Shown one piece after another: positions 34,937 through 46,100 of a stretch of 64,000 nt of DNA (position 1 is its first letter; each line of letters starts with the position of its first letter). The notes beneath the pieces are model-generated. The model was given only the letters and a program-made list of their open reading frames with translations. It had not been told where the DNA came from and did not search any database. Location: positions 8,503,890 to 8,567,889 of the forward strand of contig NC_042530.1 in NCBI RefSeq assembly GCF_900963305.1. The letters are read 5' to 3'. Source of the stretch: Echeneis naucrates. Lineage: Eukaryota > Chordata > Actinopteri > Carangiformes > Echeneidae. Made by a program: the position numbers and the translations under genes.

Positions 34937-35455
34937 ATGAAGCTCAATTTACTTGGAACCACCGTGATTCTGCTTGTTGCCTTCTTACCGCGCTACGAAT
35001 GTCGGGCCATTGAGAGTCCTGGCGGTGCTCTGCGCGTCCCGGCCCCCCAAACCCAAAACTCCCAGCAGCAGCAGGAGCAGCAACAGCAGCCCGGTCCCAT
35101 CCTGGAGCGGCTCGGAGAGGAGTATTTCATCCGCCTGGGCAACGGGGACTCGAACTCTTTCCCATCAGCGTCCATGTATCCCGGTGGATCACCTGCCACC
35201 TACAACAGAGCCTTACAACTCCAGCTGACGCGACGCCTTTTACAGGGCAAAGTTGGGAACATCAGGGCGCTCATCAGCGGCTTCGGAGACCGCGGGGGCG
35301 AGTCGATGGAGCGGGGGAGGAGGTCCGAAGATCCGCCGATATCTCTGGATCTGACCTTCCACCTGCTCCGGGAGATGATGGAGATGTCCAGGGCCGAACA
35401 GCTGGCCCAGCAGGCGCAAAACAACAGAAGAATGATGGAGCTCTTCGGGAAATGA
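34937..35455 (+). CDS. crhb: corticotropin-releasing hormone precursor
   Basis: Secreted neuropeptide precursor; the mature peptide acts on CRH receptors to release ACTH and run the stress axis. 172 residues. A hydrophobic signal peptide occupies about residues 1-24. A Gln-rich spacer (QNSQQQQEQQQQ) and the conserved RRLLQGKVGNIRAL block follow. The dibasic site RGRR (126-129) precedes the 41-residue hormone (130-170), which starts SEDPPISLDLTFHLLREMME and ends NNRRMMELF. A final GK provides the C-terminal amide. The hormone differs from the mammalian form mainly at its centre (MMEMS for VLEMA) and C-terminal third, a pattern I associate with percomorph fish. The paralogue label crhb rests on synteny with trim55, rrs1 and mybl1. 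Confidence 0.96.
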   Translation: MKLNLLGTTVILLVAFLPRYECRAIESPGGALRVPAPQTQNSQQQQEQQQQPGPILERLGEEYFIRLGNGDSNSFPSASMYPGGSPATYNRALQLQLTRRLLQGKVGNIRALISGFGDRGGESMERGRRSEDPPISLDLTFHLLREMMEMSRAEQLAQQAQNNRRMMELFGK

Positions 35456-35830
35456 AGACTTCTTTCCAGTCCGCCAAAGATCTCATTTCCCTTTCTTTAC
35501 TTTTCGTTCCTTTCTTAATTAATTTCTTAATTTTATTTATTTATTTTTTCATTTTTACCATCAGCACGAAACATGCTCTGTACAATATAGTGCTGCTGTA
35601 TCAATATTTATTTATAGCTTTAACCTCAAACTATGGAGCATAAACGGGCTTGACTTAAAAAAGATCCGATTGTACCCTTACATTTTAATGTTGGTGTCAA
35701 ATCTGTAGAATTACACGTTCTTCATATTTGAGATGAAATGTTTCTGTTGAAGACTTGAACTACTGCATTGACAAGATTGGTATCCTGTTTTAGATTACGG
35801 ATCACTGTATTTATGATATTTATGTTTGTT

Positions 35831-35836
35831 AATAAA
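35831..35836 (+). terminator. crhb: crhb poly(A) signal AATAAA
   Basis: Canonical hexamer about 375 bases after the stop; a second AATAAA at 35896-35901 could serve as an alternative. Confidence 0.6.
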
Positions 35837-35915
35837 CGTATGTGCAACCAGTCATTTTCTGTTGTGCAAGGGAACGTCTTATATCTATATTTTTTAATAA
35901 AAAATTCTAAGCAAT

Positions 35916-37567
35916 GCTAGCACTTCTCTGTGGACATCCTTACAAATGAGTTAATAATAACTCCCATAAAAAACTATTTCAAGTTACTCCAATTAATCAT
36001 TTTATTAACAAACACTTTCCTACTTTTAAAATACATTAATGTCGTCGGTGGAGGGTAGGAAATGAAAAACAAAAGCCAAACAGACCTGTCTATACAAATA
36101 TTGGCAGCTGACAAAAATCCAGAACATTTTATATGGTGTAACCATGGCAATGCTCTGGAGCCAAGTTGTGGGTTAACGCTGAGTTAACGCCAAAGTGCAA
36201 ACACATACACAGCAGCCATGCAGGTGGAGCACATTCACACAGCATCTTACTTCCTAAACCCCTAATCCTCAAGAGGGAACTCTCAATATATGAGCAAGAG
36301 ACAACCACAGACGGCTCTAAGATGCACCAGAAAAAGACACCATGTGTGTCTGTGTGTTTGTGAATCCGGTGTGGATCTTGACCCACAGTGTCAGGGATGT
36401 GAGTCATCCTTTTCTGCTTGGCCCACTTAGCCGCTTGGAGCTTAGAGCTGCACTGAGCCCCTTTGTAAAGGGTGCACCTCAGTGAGAGATGGCGTACAGT
36501 AATTAAATGGCACTACATGGTGGACTACTTTAGTTGTGAAGTCACAGCAAGGTGAGACAATTGTAAGGCAACAAACAGATGAGTGACAGGCCGAGGCTCG
36601 CTGCAGCCTCGCTGCAGCCTTGCATGGACAGCAGGTTGGGAGCAGGAATGGGATCAAGCCCATACATTACTGAGGGGTCTTATAACTGTCTGAACCAGCT
36701 ATAAAAAGGGCACTAATAGCCTTTTCTAGCTAGATTCACTTTGACAGATATAAATGAAATTGTGTGAAGAATAGATAAAAGGAGGGAGAATGAGAGAATT
36801 AAGTCTCTTTCCCTTTACAGAGGCGCACACACAGACACAGGGATGAGCATTAAAATCTATTTCATTGTTAATGCAGACCATGCACAGACCTGAGCATGTG
36901 GCAGTAAAATGGAAATAAGGACTGTTACTGTGTGTTAGTCTGCGAACAACCAAGACCAAGTACTGTGGGTTGTTTTGTGGAATCCTGTTTTAATGACACA
37001 TACTTCATAATACACCATATCATAGCAAAATGTGACATTTTGTCTATAATAGGAACATTTACCATTGACATGTCTTATAATGAAATTATATTAGTCAAAG
37101 TATATGAATGGCAGGGAGACCTGAAGCACTCCTGTCCTACTGGCTAATGATGTAGTTTAGGCTGTGAGTTAGAAAAGGTCAGCCACATAAAAAATGAAAT
37201 TGAGCACATCTGAATAATATCTGGAAATAAGCAACGGCCTCCCTCATAGCTTGTCTGTCAGTGAGACTGGCAGGAAGAACCAAAAAAAAAAAAAAAAAAA
37301 TCGGGAAGCAAAAAAAAAGCACAGGATCAGTCAGTATGAAATAATGCATGCTAACACAGTCAAAAAAGAGGAAAAGAAGTGAAGGGATACTTCAGTCTCT
37401 TCGTTAAATATCTACCTCAGCAACTCAGACTTTCCTCGTGGCACAGATAGAAATCTGTCTCTGTTGCCCCATGTGGGAGAAAAAGAATCACAACTGACCT
37501 GAAAACAACATCTAGGAGCAACACTCATCCTGCTGCTGGTTTAGGTGTCTGTGACTTCGACTGACAG
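35916..37567. other. gap between crhb and trim55 3' ends
   Basis: Convergent genes. No supported coding sequence. It contains repeat copy B (36656-36813) and, toward 37567, probably the trim55 3' UTR, for which I see no clear AATAAA close to the stop. An A-run lies at 37280-37298. Confidence 0.5.
36656..36813 (+). repeat. crhb-flanking repeat, copy B
   Basis: ATAACTGTCTGAACCAGC, TATAAAAAGGGC, GAAATTGTGTGAAGAATAGA and GGAGGGAGAATGAGAG align block by block with copy A at 33051-33205. It is not inside a recognisable larger element. Confidence 0.75.
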
Positions 37568-40500
37568 CTAGGTTGAGGCAGCACTGGGGGAGGAGTTTAT
37601 CTGCTGTGGGGGGGGTGGCTGGGACGAGGCGGCTGTAACGGTACTGCCTCCAGAAACAGTCTGGGCCCCCTCTCCTTCTTCAGCCACCTCCTCTCCCTCT
37701 TCATCCTCTTCATCTTCGTCTTCATCCTCTGTAAAAGGAATAAGGTGGTCAGATAGCTGAGCTGTAAGCAGTAAAATGGGGTCGTGATCAATCTCTGTCC
37801 TTTCACCTTGGATGAATTCGATGCTACGCAGAGCCTTGGCTTCTTTCTTAAAGTCTACAGTGTAGTGATCCATGTTCTCGTAGCCACGCTCCACTTTATC
37901 CAAGTGTGCTATACTGGATGCTTCTGCAATCCTGAGTGCAATGAGCGTATTTATAGGAAAAAAATCAGCCTCAGATATTCAAATAAACACTTTTTATCAA
38001 ACTGTGATGTTTAACACGTTCCACAAGTTATTTTGGGATGTCACTGCTAAAGATGGAGATTTTCTACATTTCACAGAGTTGCCTTCTGTGAAGCTCACAG
38101 ACAGATGGTGTAATATTGCTTTCGGAATTAGGCTGGTGATTTTATCAGCAGGTGCTGAAATTAGTGTGGTAAATGACTAAACAATATGGGGAAAAAAAAT
38201 TGAAAGAGCAAACGTGCACTAAGAAAAAGAAAACATGCCCAGTAGTTGTGTTCAACAGCGACAAGACAGACAACATTTTGACATTAAAATTACAATATGT
38301 TGTGTTTTCATATAACAAACTTACTGTATTATTTCTTACCAAGTCAGTGCAATTATTCAAACATGAAATGTACTAACTTTTTGAGGAGAGGCTTTGTGTT
38401 CTGAAAGAGACAACAGACATATAGACTAAATATCCATTCAACTTACATGTAAAATATCAGTAACTGTATGGAGTTAGGGCCAAGTTTAACAACCAATTTA
38501 GGTCGCCTATTTAGACTCTGACCTGCAGGAATAGGGCCATCTCTGGCTCCTCCATAGTCTGAATCCCCATCTCCACGATTTTACAACTCTCCTCCAAGTG
38601 GTCTCCGTATTTCCTGCTCAGGCCCCGAATATAATTAACCTTCTCTTCCTGTTCAGCTGTTACCTTCTGGCTCATCTCCCTCTTCTTCCCCTCCAGGAGG
38701 GAATACAAGTGGTCAAACTTCTCACAGACCAGTGTCTTCTGCCTCCGACCATTCTCCTAAACGTTCCATGACCAAGAGACAAAAGGCAACATATTGAGAC
38801 AGACAGAGGGAGACCATAAATTCTGAAAGTTCATCCATTATTCATCTTTCATTACAGTCATTTGGCTGACAAATGAATGTACGTGAAATGCTAAGGTATA
38901 AAAGAGTTTGTCACACTTAGAGTCAAAGATTGAGCCATAAAAAATAAAGAAATTGTTTCTGTCCTCTGAGTAAATATGGTAAATGACAAATGGTCTGTTT
39001 AGCCCACGTTCTGCACATGTGTAGTGCCATATGTGCAGTGTCCTCTCTGTGAGGCTCATTCAGCATGTCCATCCTGTGTGACACCACTGACGGCAGTGCA
39101 TGGGGGACTGGAGCCACTCCAGCTTCCTGTCTACTATAGCCAGCCGCAGCATGTGAACCACAGAAAAACCGCTCTCCTGCCATCAATTACACTGTTTTTA
39201 ATGTCAGTGGGACAGGACCTGAGCAGAGTGCACTGCTAAGTGCATGTGGAAAAAAAAATTGGAAACAAGAGAGTAAGACATTCCCTGCGTCTCCGTTTAA
39301 ATCTAAAGACAGATAAAAGCAGTGAGAGTGGGGATGCCAAGGACATATTCTGTCTGTTGGTAGGTTTCCACAGGTGAGTGCCGGTGCATTAGTGAGCAAG
39401 GCTTGCTGTGTGACTAAGTATCCAGGCATCGGCAGCTGAGACACTGACCTCTATGGTACGACAGGCTTCCTCTAGTTGACTAATGATGCCTTGCATCCTG
39501 TCGTTGTTCCCAACCATCATGGCAATCCCGTCACTCAGCTCTGTCTGGGGGGCAAAGACATGAGAGAGTAATCACCTGAGCTCAAGTGTGGATCAAATTT
39601 GTGATTGTAGGATGGTGCATATTTGTTTTTAGTGAAATTAGATAATTTGGACATGATACATTTTCAGAAATTAACATTGATGGCCTTCATTAGTATTTAA
39701 TGTATTTCATATCTCACCTTCTTTGTCTGGTAAATACTGCTAATAGGTGCCACCTCGCAATCTTTGTGAGCGCCAAAAACTTTACACATGGAGCACGTAG
39801 GCACGCTGTGGGTGACACAGTAAATGTTGATCTTTTCGTCCTCGTGAACATCACACATGGGCGTTTCTTCCTTTTTCTCTGGCACTGGCTTGTTGCTGTT
39901 GAGGTGTAAAGAAAACAGAGGCAACATGTATATTTTAGTGCATATTAATGGCATGTTCATTGGCAGCCTGAAAATGTCAAAGCTGTGTGTCATTATTTTT
40001 TGGGTGATCCATCACATGGACTGTCACTACTGTAATCAATACATTATCATTACAACTCATTACATCAATCAGGCATGAGTGCAGGTGTGTAGTGTTGGAT
40101 TTGACTTTAATGACTTCTGTCTTTTATGAATAACCCATACCGACAATACCAGGACAAGGTATCATTTAATTATCCTTAAAATATGTCATTTCGTACAAAT
40201 TTTTGATCCAGTGTGATGCGGAGTATTGTGACCATTGTGTGATCTATGTCGCACACACTTTGTGCATACACGGTCAACTATTAAGGAAAGATTGTTGTGT
40301 TGCTGGATTATTCAAACTAAGACCTTCTGGCTCTCACTCCAGCTCTCTGGTTAGGAAACCCCTGATACCAAGGTCTCACCAGCACCTGCTAAAAGCAGCA
40401 CTATGCAATAATACTTTCAATTGGTTCGCTATGTCTATTTACTCCACTCAGGGTTAAAGACTTTTTCGATAAACAAAGCCCGTCACTGAAATGTTAAGAC

Positions 40501-41324
40501 GTATAAGTAACAATAAGGGTGTCTGATCTAACTCACCTGCTTGACTCTTGCTTGAACATATCAATAATGTTTTCAACAAGGAGGTTCCTTTGTAGGCCAT
40601 AAACACCATGTCTGTCCAGGACAACCTCATGCCGACACGATGGGCATCGGAAGCGGCCACCAGACGTCAGTGAGCCACTTCTTGTTGGAAGGTAAGGGTT
40701 GGAAGCCTGTAAGCATTTAAACATTTAAAACCCCTATTATTTAATATGACAATCGTGTAATGAATAGACTCACCTTACTTTCCAAAATGTATAAATATAT
40801 TATTTAGTTCACTCTGCAGTTATGAAATGTTAATCCGGTGGGTCCATATTGCGAAACCAGCACACCACCACCACAAAATGTTCACATTTATATAAAAGTG
40901 TCTTAATGTAGCTATGATCCACTCTGACACACAAAATGCTGATTTTCTAGCTCAAACTCTAACCTACACTACATTACAATATACATCTGTAATACACGAC
41001 TTCCAAATGTTTGGCTGACAGAAATAAACTATTTCCATCTTCAATACATCAAAGATGTAGGGCAAGTAAATATACCAGGGGTTCAGATGACACAGACTGT
41101 GGGTTAGAGACATGAAGACATAACAGGACTGTTTGGTAGTTAGTTATACAGTTCATAGATATGTTTCCCATTATGTGAAAAACAAATCAGCTTACCTGGA
41201 ACACGTCATTGGCACATTTTCTACAGAGGTTGTGCTGGCAGGGTAGGATGACCACAGGTTTTGTAAACATTTCCAGACAAATGGGACAAATCAGCTGTTT
41301 CTCCAGGCTCTCCATGGAATTCAT
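37568..41324 (-). CDS. trim55: TRIM55 (MuRF2), muscle RING-finger E3 ubiquitin ligase
   Basis: Muscle-specific E3 ligase that associates with microtubules and the sarcomeric M-band/titin and takes part in muscle protein turnover. Eight minus-strand exons join in frame: 41324-41196, 40706-40537, 39895-39718, 39544-39449, 38756-38523, 38400-38378, 37931-37807 and 37728-37568 (TAG), giving 371 residues. The RING is at about 13-80 ([27 protein letters not shown]), followed by the MuRF-specific [20 protein letters not shown]. The B-box is at about 110-155 ([28 protein letters not shown]). A coiled coil runs from [10 protein letters not shown] to [11 protein letters not shown], then the COS-type [12 protein letters not shown] and an acidic tail ([14 protein letters not shown]). 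The 23-nt exon is typical of MuRF genes. Mammalian TRIM55 is longer (about 548 residues); TRIM54 and TRIM63 are about this size. Synteny with crh and pde7a points to trim55, probably the teleost b copy. Confidence 0.92.
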
Positions 41325-41804
41325 CTTGAAACAAAGCCTTTTATCCAACAATCAGAGTGCGAAAAATCTTTGTAGAAGCAAGTAAAATGAGTGGATATCC
41401 TCTGAAGTCAGTCTGCGGGAGGCCCAGAGTCAGGCTGAAGAGACGGCCTGCTGCTCCTATCTCGCTGCTGTCACTTCTGTTTTTAGCAGCTATGGCTGTC
41501 ACGTCAAAGGTTACCATTTTTACCTTGCCCATATTTGAAACTGTGCAGGGAAGCACCGAACAGCTGGCCTCCAGTCTGCTCTGCTATCAGAGGTGACTGT
41601 TTGTTTACAGTGTGTTAACCAGCCACAGTCAACTGCTGTTTGGTTGTAAAAAAAAATAAATAAATAAAATAAAGTAAAGAAAAATAAAGAATATATGTAT
41701 TTAATTCGACATTCAGGCGCCAGGAGTCAAAGTATTATGTTTCAACAACTGTTTAATAGCTGTATCTGTATAAATGGTGTACACAAAACAAGCTCATTAA
41801 ACTG

Positions 41805-42130
41805 CTCGATGTTAGCTTGACTGCATTGCTAACAAGCTAACACAGCCAGCTAACATTAGCCAGGTTGATTTGACACCAGTGATGATGCTCCCGGTCACCG
41901 ACAGGTAAGTTATTATAACATCAGAAAATACAGCTGAATGGAAAATATTATCTGCTCCAGCTTTATAAAATTGGTCACCGGTTTGTTTGTTGTTGTTGTT
42001 TTTTTTTTTTTTTTTTCTATTTTATTTTTTTTTTTTTAAGTGAACCTAGCTTGTTCTTGTTAAACTGCATAAAGTTAAGCGCGCTGGCACTTAAGCTAGC
42101 CAGCTACTGGAAGCTAGCTTAGCGCTATCA
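41805..42130. other. GCTAAC/GCTAGC-motif-rich region upstream of trim55
   Basis: Many short palindromic GCTAGC, AAGCTAGC, GCTAACA and TTAGC motifs cluster here, interrupted by a poly-T tract at 42000-42034. Such motif clusters are common near fish promoters. A strong donor, CAG|GTAAGT, lies at 41901-41910. The region may hold a promoter for a transcript reading rightward. Confidence 0.35.
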
Positions 42131-42212
42131 GCTATTGTCAGATAGTCGATAAATAAAAAAATATTCAGGGATGGATAATTCGTGTTTTGAAGCCATAAAT
42201 CCAAAAGGACTT

Positions 42213-42285
42213 TGGAGAATGCGGGCATCGATCCCGCTACCTCTCGCATGCTAAGCGAGCGCTCTACCATTTGAGCTAATTCCCC
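42213..42285 (-). tRNA. tRNA-Ala (AGC)
   Basis: 73 nt on the minus strand. The acceptor arm pairs GGGGAAT with ATTCTCC, ending in discriminator A. The A box is TAGCTCAAATGG, the anticodon loop CTTAGCATG gives AGC, and the T arm is GCGGGATCGATGCCCGC. A TTTT terminator on the minus strand lies at 42206-42203. No intron, as usual for this isotype. It is divergent from the tRNA-Tyr 230 bases away. Confidence 0.96.
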
Positions 42286-42515
42286 TTTCGGAAGGAACCC
42301 GCCCCCGGTCCTGTATTTCAGTTAAACACCAACCATGGTGGTTCACTGATATGTCAGTTAGAGAGGTGAGCGGAATAAGCGAGGTTACCGCCATCATGAC
42401 TAAAAGTCAGTGGCATGACTCGGTATGGTTGACTGTCGGGTTGCTGTGACACATGGCCGCAGCAGTGGTGCCGGGTATATTTCATAACAGCTCGGCTCCT
42501 GAGCGCTCACAGCTC

Positions 42516-42601
42516 CCTTCGATAGCTCAGTTGGTAGAGCGGAGGACTGTAGCGGAAACACTGACATCCTTAGGTCGCTGGTTCGAATCCGGCTCGAAGG
42601 A
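42516..42601 (+). tRNA. tRNA-Tyr (GTA) with 13-nt intron
   Basis: 86 nt including an intron at 42553-42565, directly after the anticodon-adjacent G as in all eukaryotic tRNA-Tyr genes. The mature form is 73 nt. The acceptor CCTTCGA pairs with TCGAAGG, discriminator A. The A box is TAGCTCAGTTGG, the anticodon loop CTGTAGA gives GTA, and the T arm is CGCTGGTTCGAATCCGGC. A run of eight T at 42609-42616 is the RNA polymerase III terminator. Confidence 0.97.
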
Positions 42602-42718
42602 GAGGTTGTTTTTTTTGGTTGAAGCAGCGAGTTCTATGGCAGCTACAGTATTTATTAAAAATAAAAAAAGCAAGTAGAATTTACAAACACCCCAATACTT
42701 ATTTGCTCTTGCAATCAG

Positions 42719-43152
42719 GATATAGCAAAAATTTATGATGTGTTGTCAACAGCTGAAGTGAGAATATCAGTTTCCACTGTCAAGAAGTCTGATTTACAGA
42801 TTAAAGATGTTGACCACAGCTTTGATTTCACTGAAGGTCTTGTGTCTAAGCAGAGTGTAGCTCTGAATTGTTGATCTGCAAGTTAAATGAAAAAATCACA
42901 ATTACAAGCACTCCTTCCAGGACAGAGTTCAAAGGTGATTGTGCAGTATCTAATTCGGTTGCATCTGGTGATCTAAACAATTCATTTGACTGTGAAATGG
43001 AGTGTATCTTAACTGCAAACCCATCTGAACCCAATTACTCAGAAACAAGGCAACAACAAAGTAAAGGTACTTCCAAATTCCAACTACGCATAGTACTAGT
43101 GTACTGCTCAAGGGTACTTAGGTATTTAGAGACAGGAGAGATCAAACTGTAG
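42719..43152 (+). other. unassigned coding-like stretch, possibly a decayed or unrecognised gene
   Basis: A good splice acceptor (TTTGCTCTTGCAATCAG) precedes 51 open codons starting DIAKIYDVLSTAEVRISVST and ending near 42871. A second frame is open from about 42850 to 43152 (EKITITSTPSRTEFKGDCAV, then SFDCEMECILTANPSEPNY). Both read like disordered, Ser/Thr-rich protein rather than random translation of AT-rich DNA. A possible donor (AAAG|GTACTT) lies near 43067. The two frames are offset by +2, so either one indel separates them or only one is real. About 800 bases upstream, 41882-41904 (ATGATGCTCCCGGTCACCGA... to CAG|GTAAGT) looks like a first exon, but its phase does not join this stretch. 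I recognise no family. Confidence 0.3.
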
Positions 43153-46100
43153 TTAATGAAGTCTTCTACAAGCCTACTAGCTGAGTTATTGCCACCACAT
43201 GGTCATGCCTTTAACCAGGATGTTTCTCGTTGCATTCAGTAACTATACATAACCAATTATACTTGAAACTGGTGTTTATTCTTTGACATCTCGTCTAAGC
43301 AAACTCTATTTCTAATAAAAAATAAGGCCACAGGGCTGTGCACACAACACTTTTCACACTGGCACATCAGAGTCATATTTAGACAGATGTTAGCACTGAC
43401 AAGTAATGAATGTAAATATTTAGTTTCTCCATATTTATTTTGGTGCGCATCTGGGGACACCAGACCACTGGTTGGGAACCACAGATGTAATATCATACTT
43501 TTAACAATACATTTGGGATTATCTGGGATTTTTTTTCTGTGAAAATGTTTAATAGTAGATATTTAGCATTTTTTGTCATTATATGTATGGGGTGCGCATC
43601 TCATCAGATTTATCTTATTTTTTTTAATTTATGGTCTTTTCCTGTGACGTACTACAAATTATATTTACTTGTCAATTTGTTAGGCAAACCACTATGTTCC
43701 ATGTTAATCAGTAGTTTTTTAGAAGCCTGAACTTGAATAATGAGACAGAGCATTAACTACCTTCAAGCAAGGACTGCTACTACTCACCAGTTAGGTGAAT
43801 AAGAAAAAGTGAATTCAAATTAGATCCATTAAGATGACGTTCTGGATTACGTATTTTTGTGTTGAAGTGAATTCCTAATTTTTAAGTAACCGTCTGACTC
43901 ATAATGTTGCAGTGCCAGTATTAGTAAAAATGCAATGGTGATTGAAGCTTGACATTGATTGTTTGTAATGGTGCAAAGCCAATATAACCAGAAAGTGCTG
44001 CAGATAATACCAAGGCCATATAATCCTCAAACAGTTGTTACTCACATGAATTCACACACAAACAGAAGTAGAAAGGTCTATGAGCTTGTAAGCAAAATAA
44101 AAGTGCATATGGGACCAGAATAGGGAGCAGAACAAAGGGGGCCATCTGTTGTCCTGTATGAATATTTCAGTTATGTGGAAGACATATTGTATTCATACAG
44201 ATGGTAAGCAATCACTGCCTGTGATTTTAAAGGTCTTGGTAAGCATTCTCAGACAATGCGGTTCATTTCTGCAGTCCTACATTTGTCCTCAAATAACTCA
44301 CCAACATGAAATCTGTCATTTAAAACATAATATCAGATGTGATCAGGAAGATAAACCATTACACTCTAACTACTAGAACTTGCTGCAAATGTAATTGTCT
44401 CAGAAAAATAGTAAAGACAAGTACAAATACATTTCTAAGAGCAATGAGGTAATAATGAAACTTCTAATGTTGATGGAGAACACTGTATAGTATAGCATTA
44501 AATGTCAAGGACATTGAAAGTTGAAAAGGTACTTTAATATTCAGAAGACAGCTTTTTAGTTTTAGCAACAAGAGTAAATGTAATTTGTTAATCCCTTAGC
44601 CATTTCCTTTGCTCTACTTTTAATACACAAATAAAGAAAAAACATCAACAACATATATAGTGTAGTGTAAACTTCACGTTTCATTACTTTTGAGAAAACA
44701 TCCCGGCATTTCCATAAAACACACTGACCCCCCATTGTCAGATTGTAATTCCATTTAATCTAAAGATAAAAATCAAACTAGCTTCATAGTCAAATGGTGC
44801 TGACAACTTTAGTACTATCTTTGGGGTGAACCCATTCAGTGTAAACTGCCTCAATGGATAGTGGATTTTAAATGATAAATATAACTATCACATAAAAATG
44901 TTGACTGTCACATATGACTTAAGAAGTATGAGGTCAAGCACCAGATTTCCACATGCAGGTTTATGTAACATCCTCTCCCATGCAATGACGCAAGAGAGAT
45001 GTCAGTGTTTTAATGGGGCCCACCGCAGCTCATGGTCATGGGGAACTGAGATGTGCTCAGCATTTAAGTGCTTCTGTCTGCCTGCTGTCAGCTTCTCATC
45101 CTCTGCCTCATGAGGAAAGGAGTTCACATTGTCTTTACTTAAGCATCTCCATATAATATGGAGTGAAACAACGTGATTTTACAATCCAGCAGCTCGGTAC
45201 ACAATGGATACAGTAGAAATGCAGAATAGGGTAATTATAATTCCTTTATTCTCATGGTTATTTGAAAGACAATAGTTCATGGGGATCTTAATCTCTGAAC
45301 CACTTTTAACCTGGGGACGGTGATCGTGAGAGAGAGAGACACGCAAAAGCATAGGGTAAAGTAGGATAAAATTTTCTTTGATGCAATTGAAGCGATATTC
45401 CCACAGATTTTGTTATTTAATATGTAAATTGGATGGCATGACAAAACAAGCAGTCACCAGTTACATCCAGATCAAGTCCTTAACCAGTGGCAGGCCTTTA
45501 TATCTTGACAATATTTAATTTGTGTGCATCTGCGTGTTCTCATTAGTGGCATTCATGAAATGCCAATAAAGGTTTTGTCTCTTTATTTTCAAATATTTAG
45601 CCATTTTATGCTTTTATTAATTACCAATGCAGAAGTAGAGCTATATGTGAGAAATGTCCCTTTCTGGACACTGAATTTGTTACATTTATGAGCATGGTTA
45701 TATTTGTACATCAGAGATTGAATGTTTAGATTCTGTTGTTGTTGCTCTTACCCACATTTTTTATGTTACTCAGTCTTTTTTGGTAATCAGTGGAAATTGA
45801 CACAGTCTCAAATCCAAATTTCAGGACTGATTGAAGGAGCATCATCCTAAAGCAGTTGAGGAGCTGAGTGTGAAGCCTGCTCACCTTTAACAAAGTATAA
45901 GGGTGCTATCTAGTGGTAGATTAAGAGCAGATTATGTCCCTTAGATGCACTATTGTCCACTGACATCATTGCAGACGTCATCTAATATGCTTTAAATTGC
46001 ACTTGGCGTTTGCTGTTGCATTCCAGTATAAGTGATATGGATGGAAATCAAAATTGTCATTTCACTAAGACACAAATTGCCACACATTAACACATCTGGA

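Noticed and set aside
37568-37903. Reading trim55 through 37729-37806 as plain exon
   Set aside because: Kept only as possible intron retention: good GT and AG sites flank it and the spliced product matches the human IDF-EDEDEE junction.
42453-42677. 74-codon frame covering the tRNA-Tyr gene
   Set aside because: The peptide is a translation of the tRNA and its flanks; the RNA gene explains the sequence.
45300-45360. GAGAGAGAGA tract as a possible promoter element
   Set aside because: Short simple repeat with no TATA, CpG or downstream gene.
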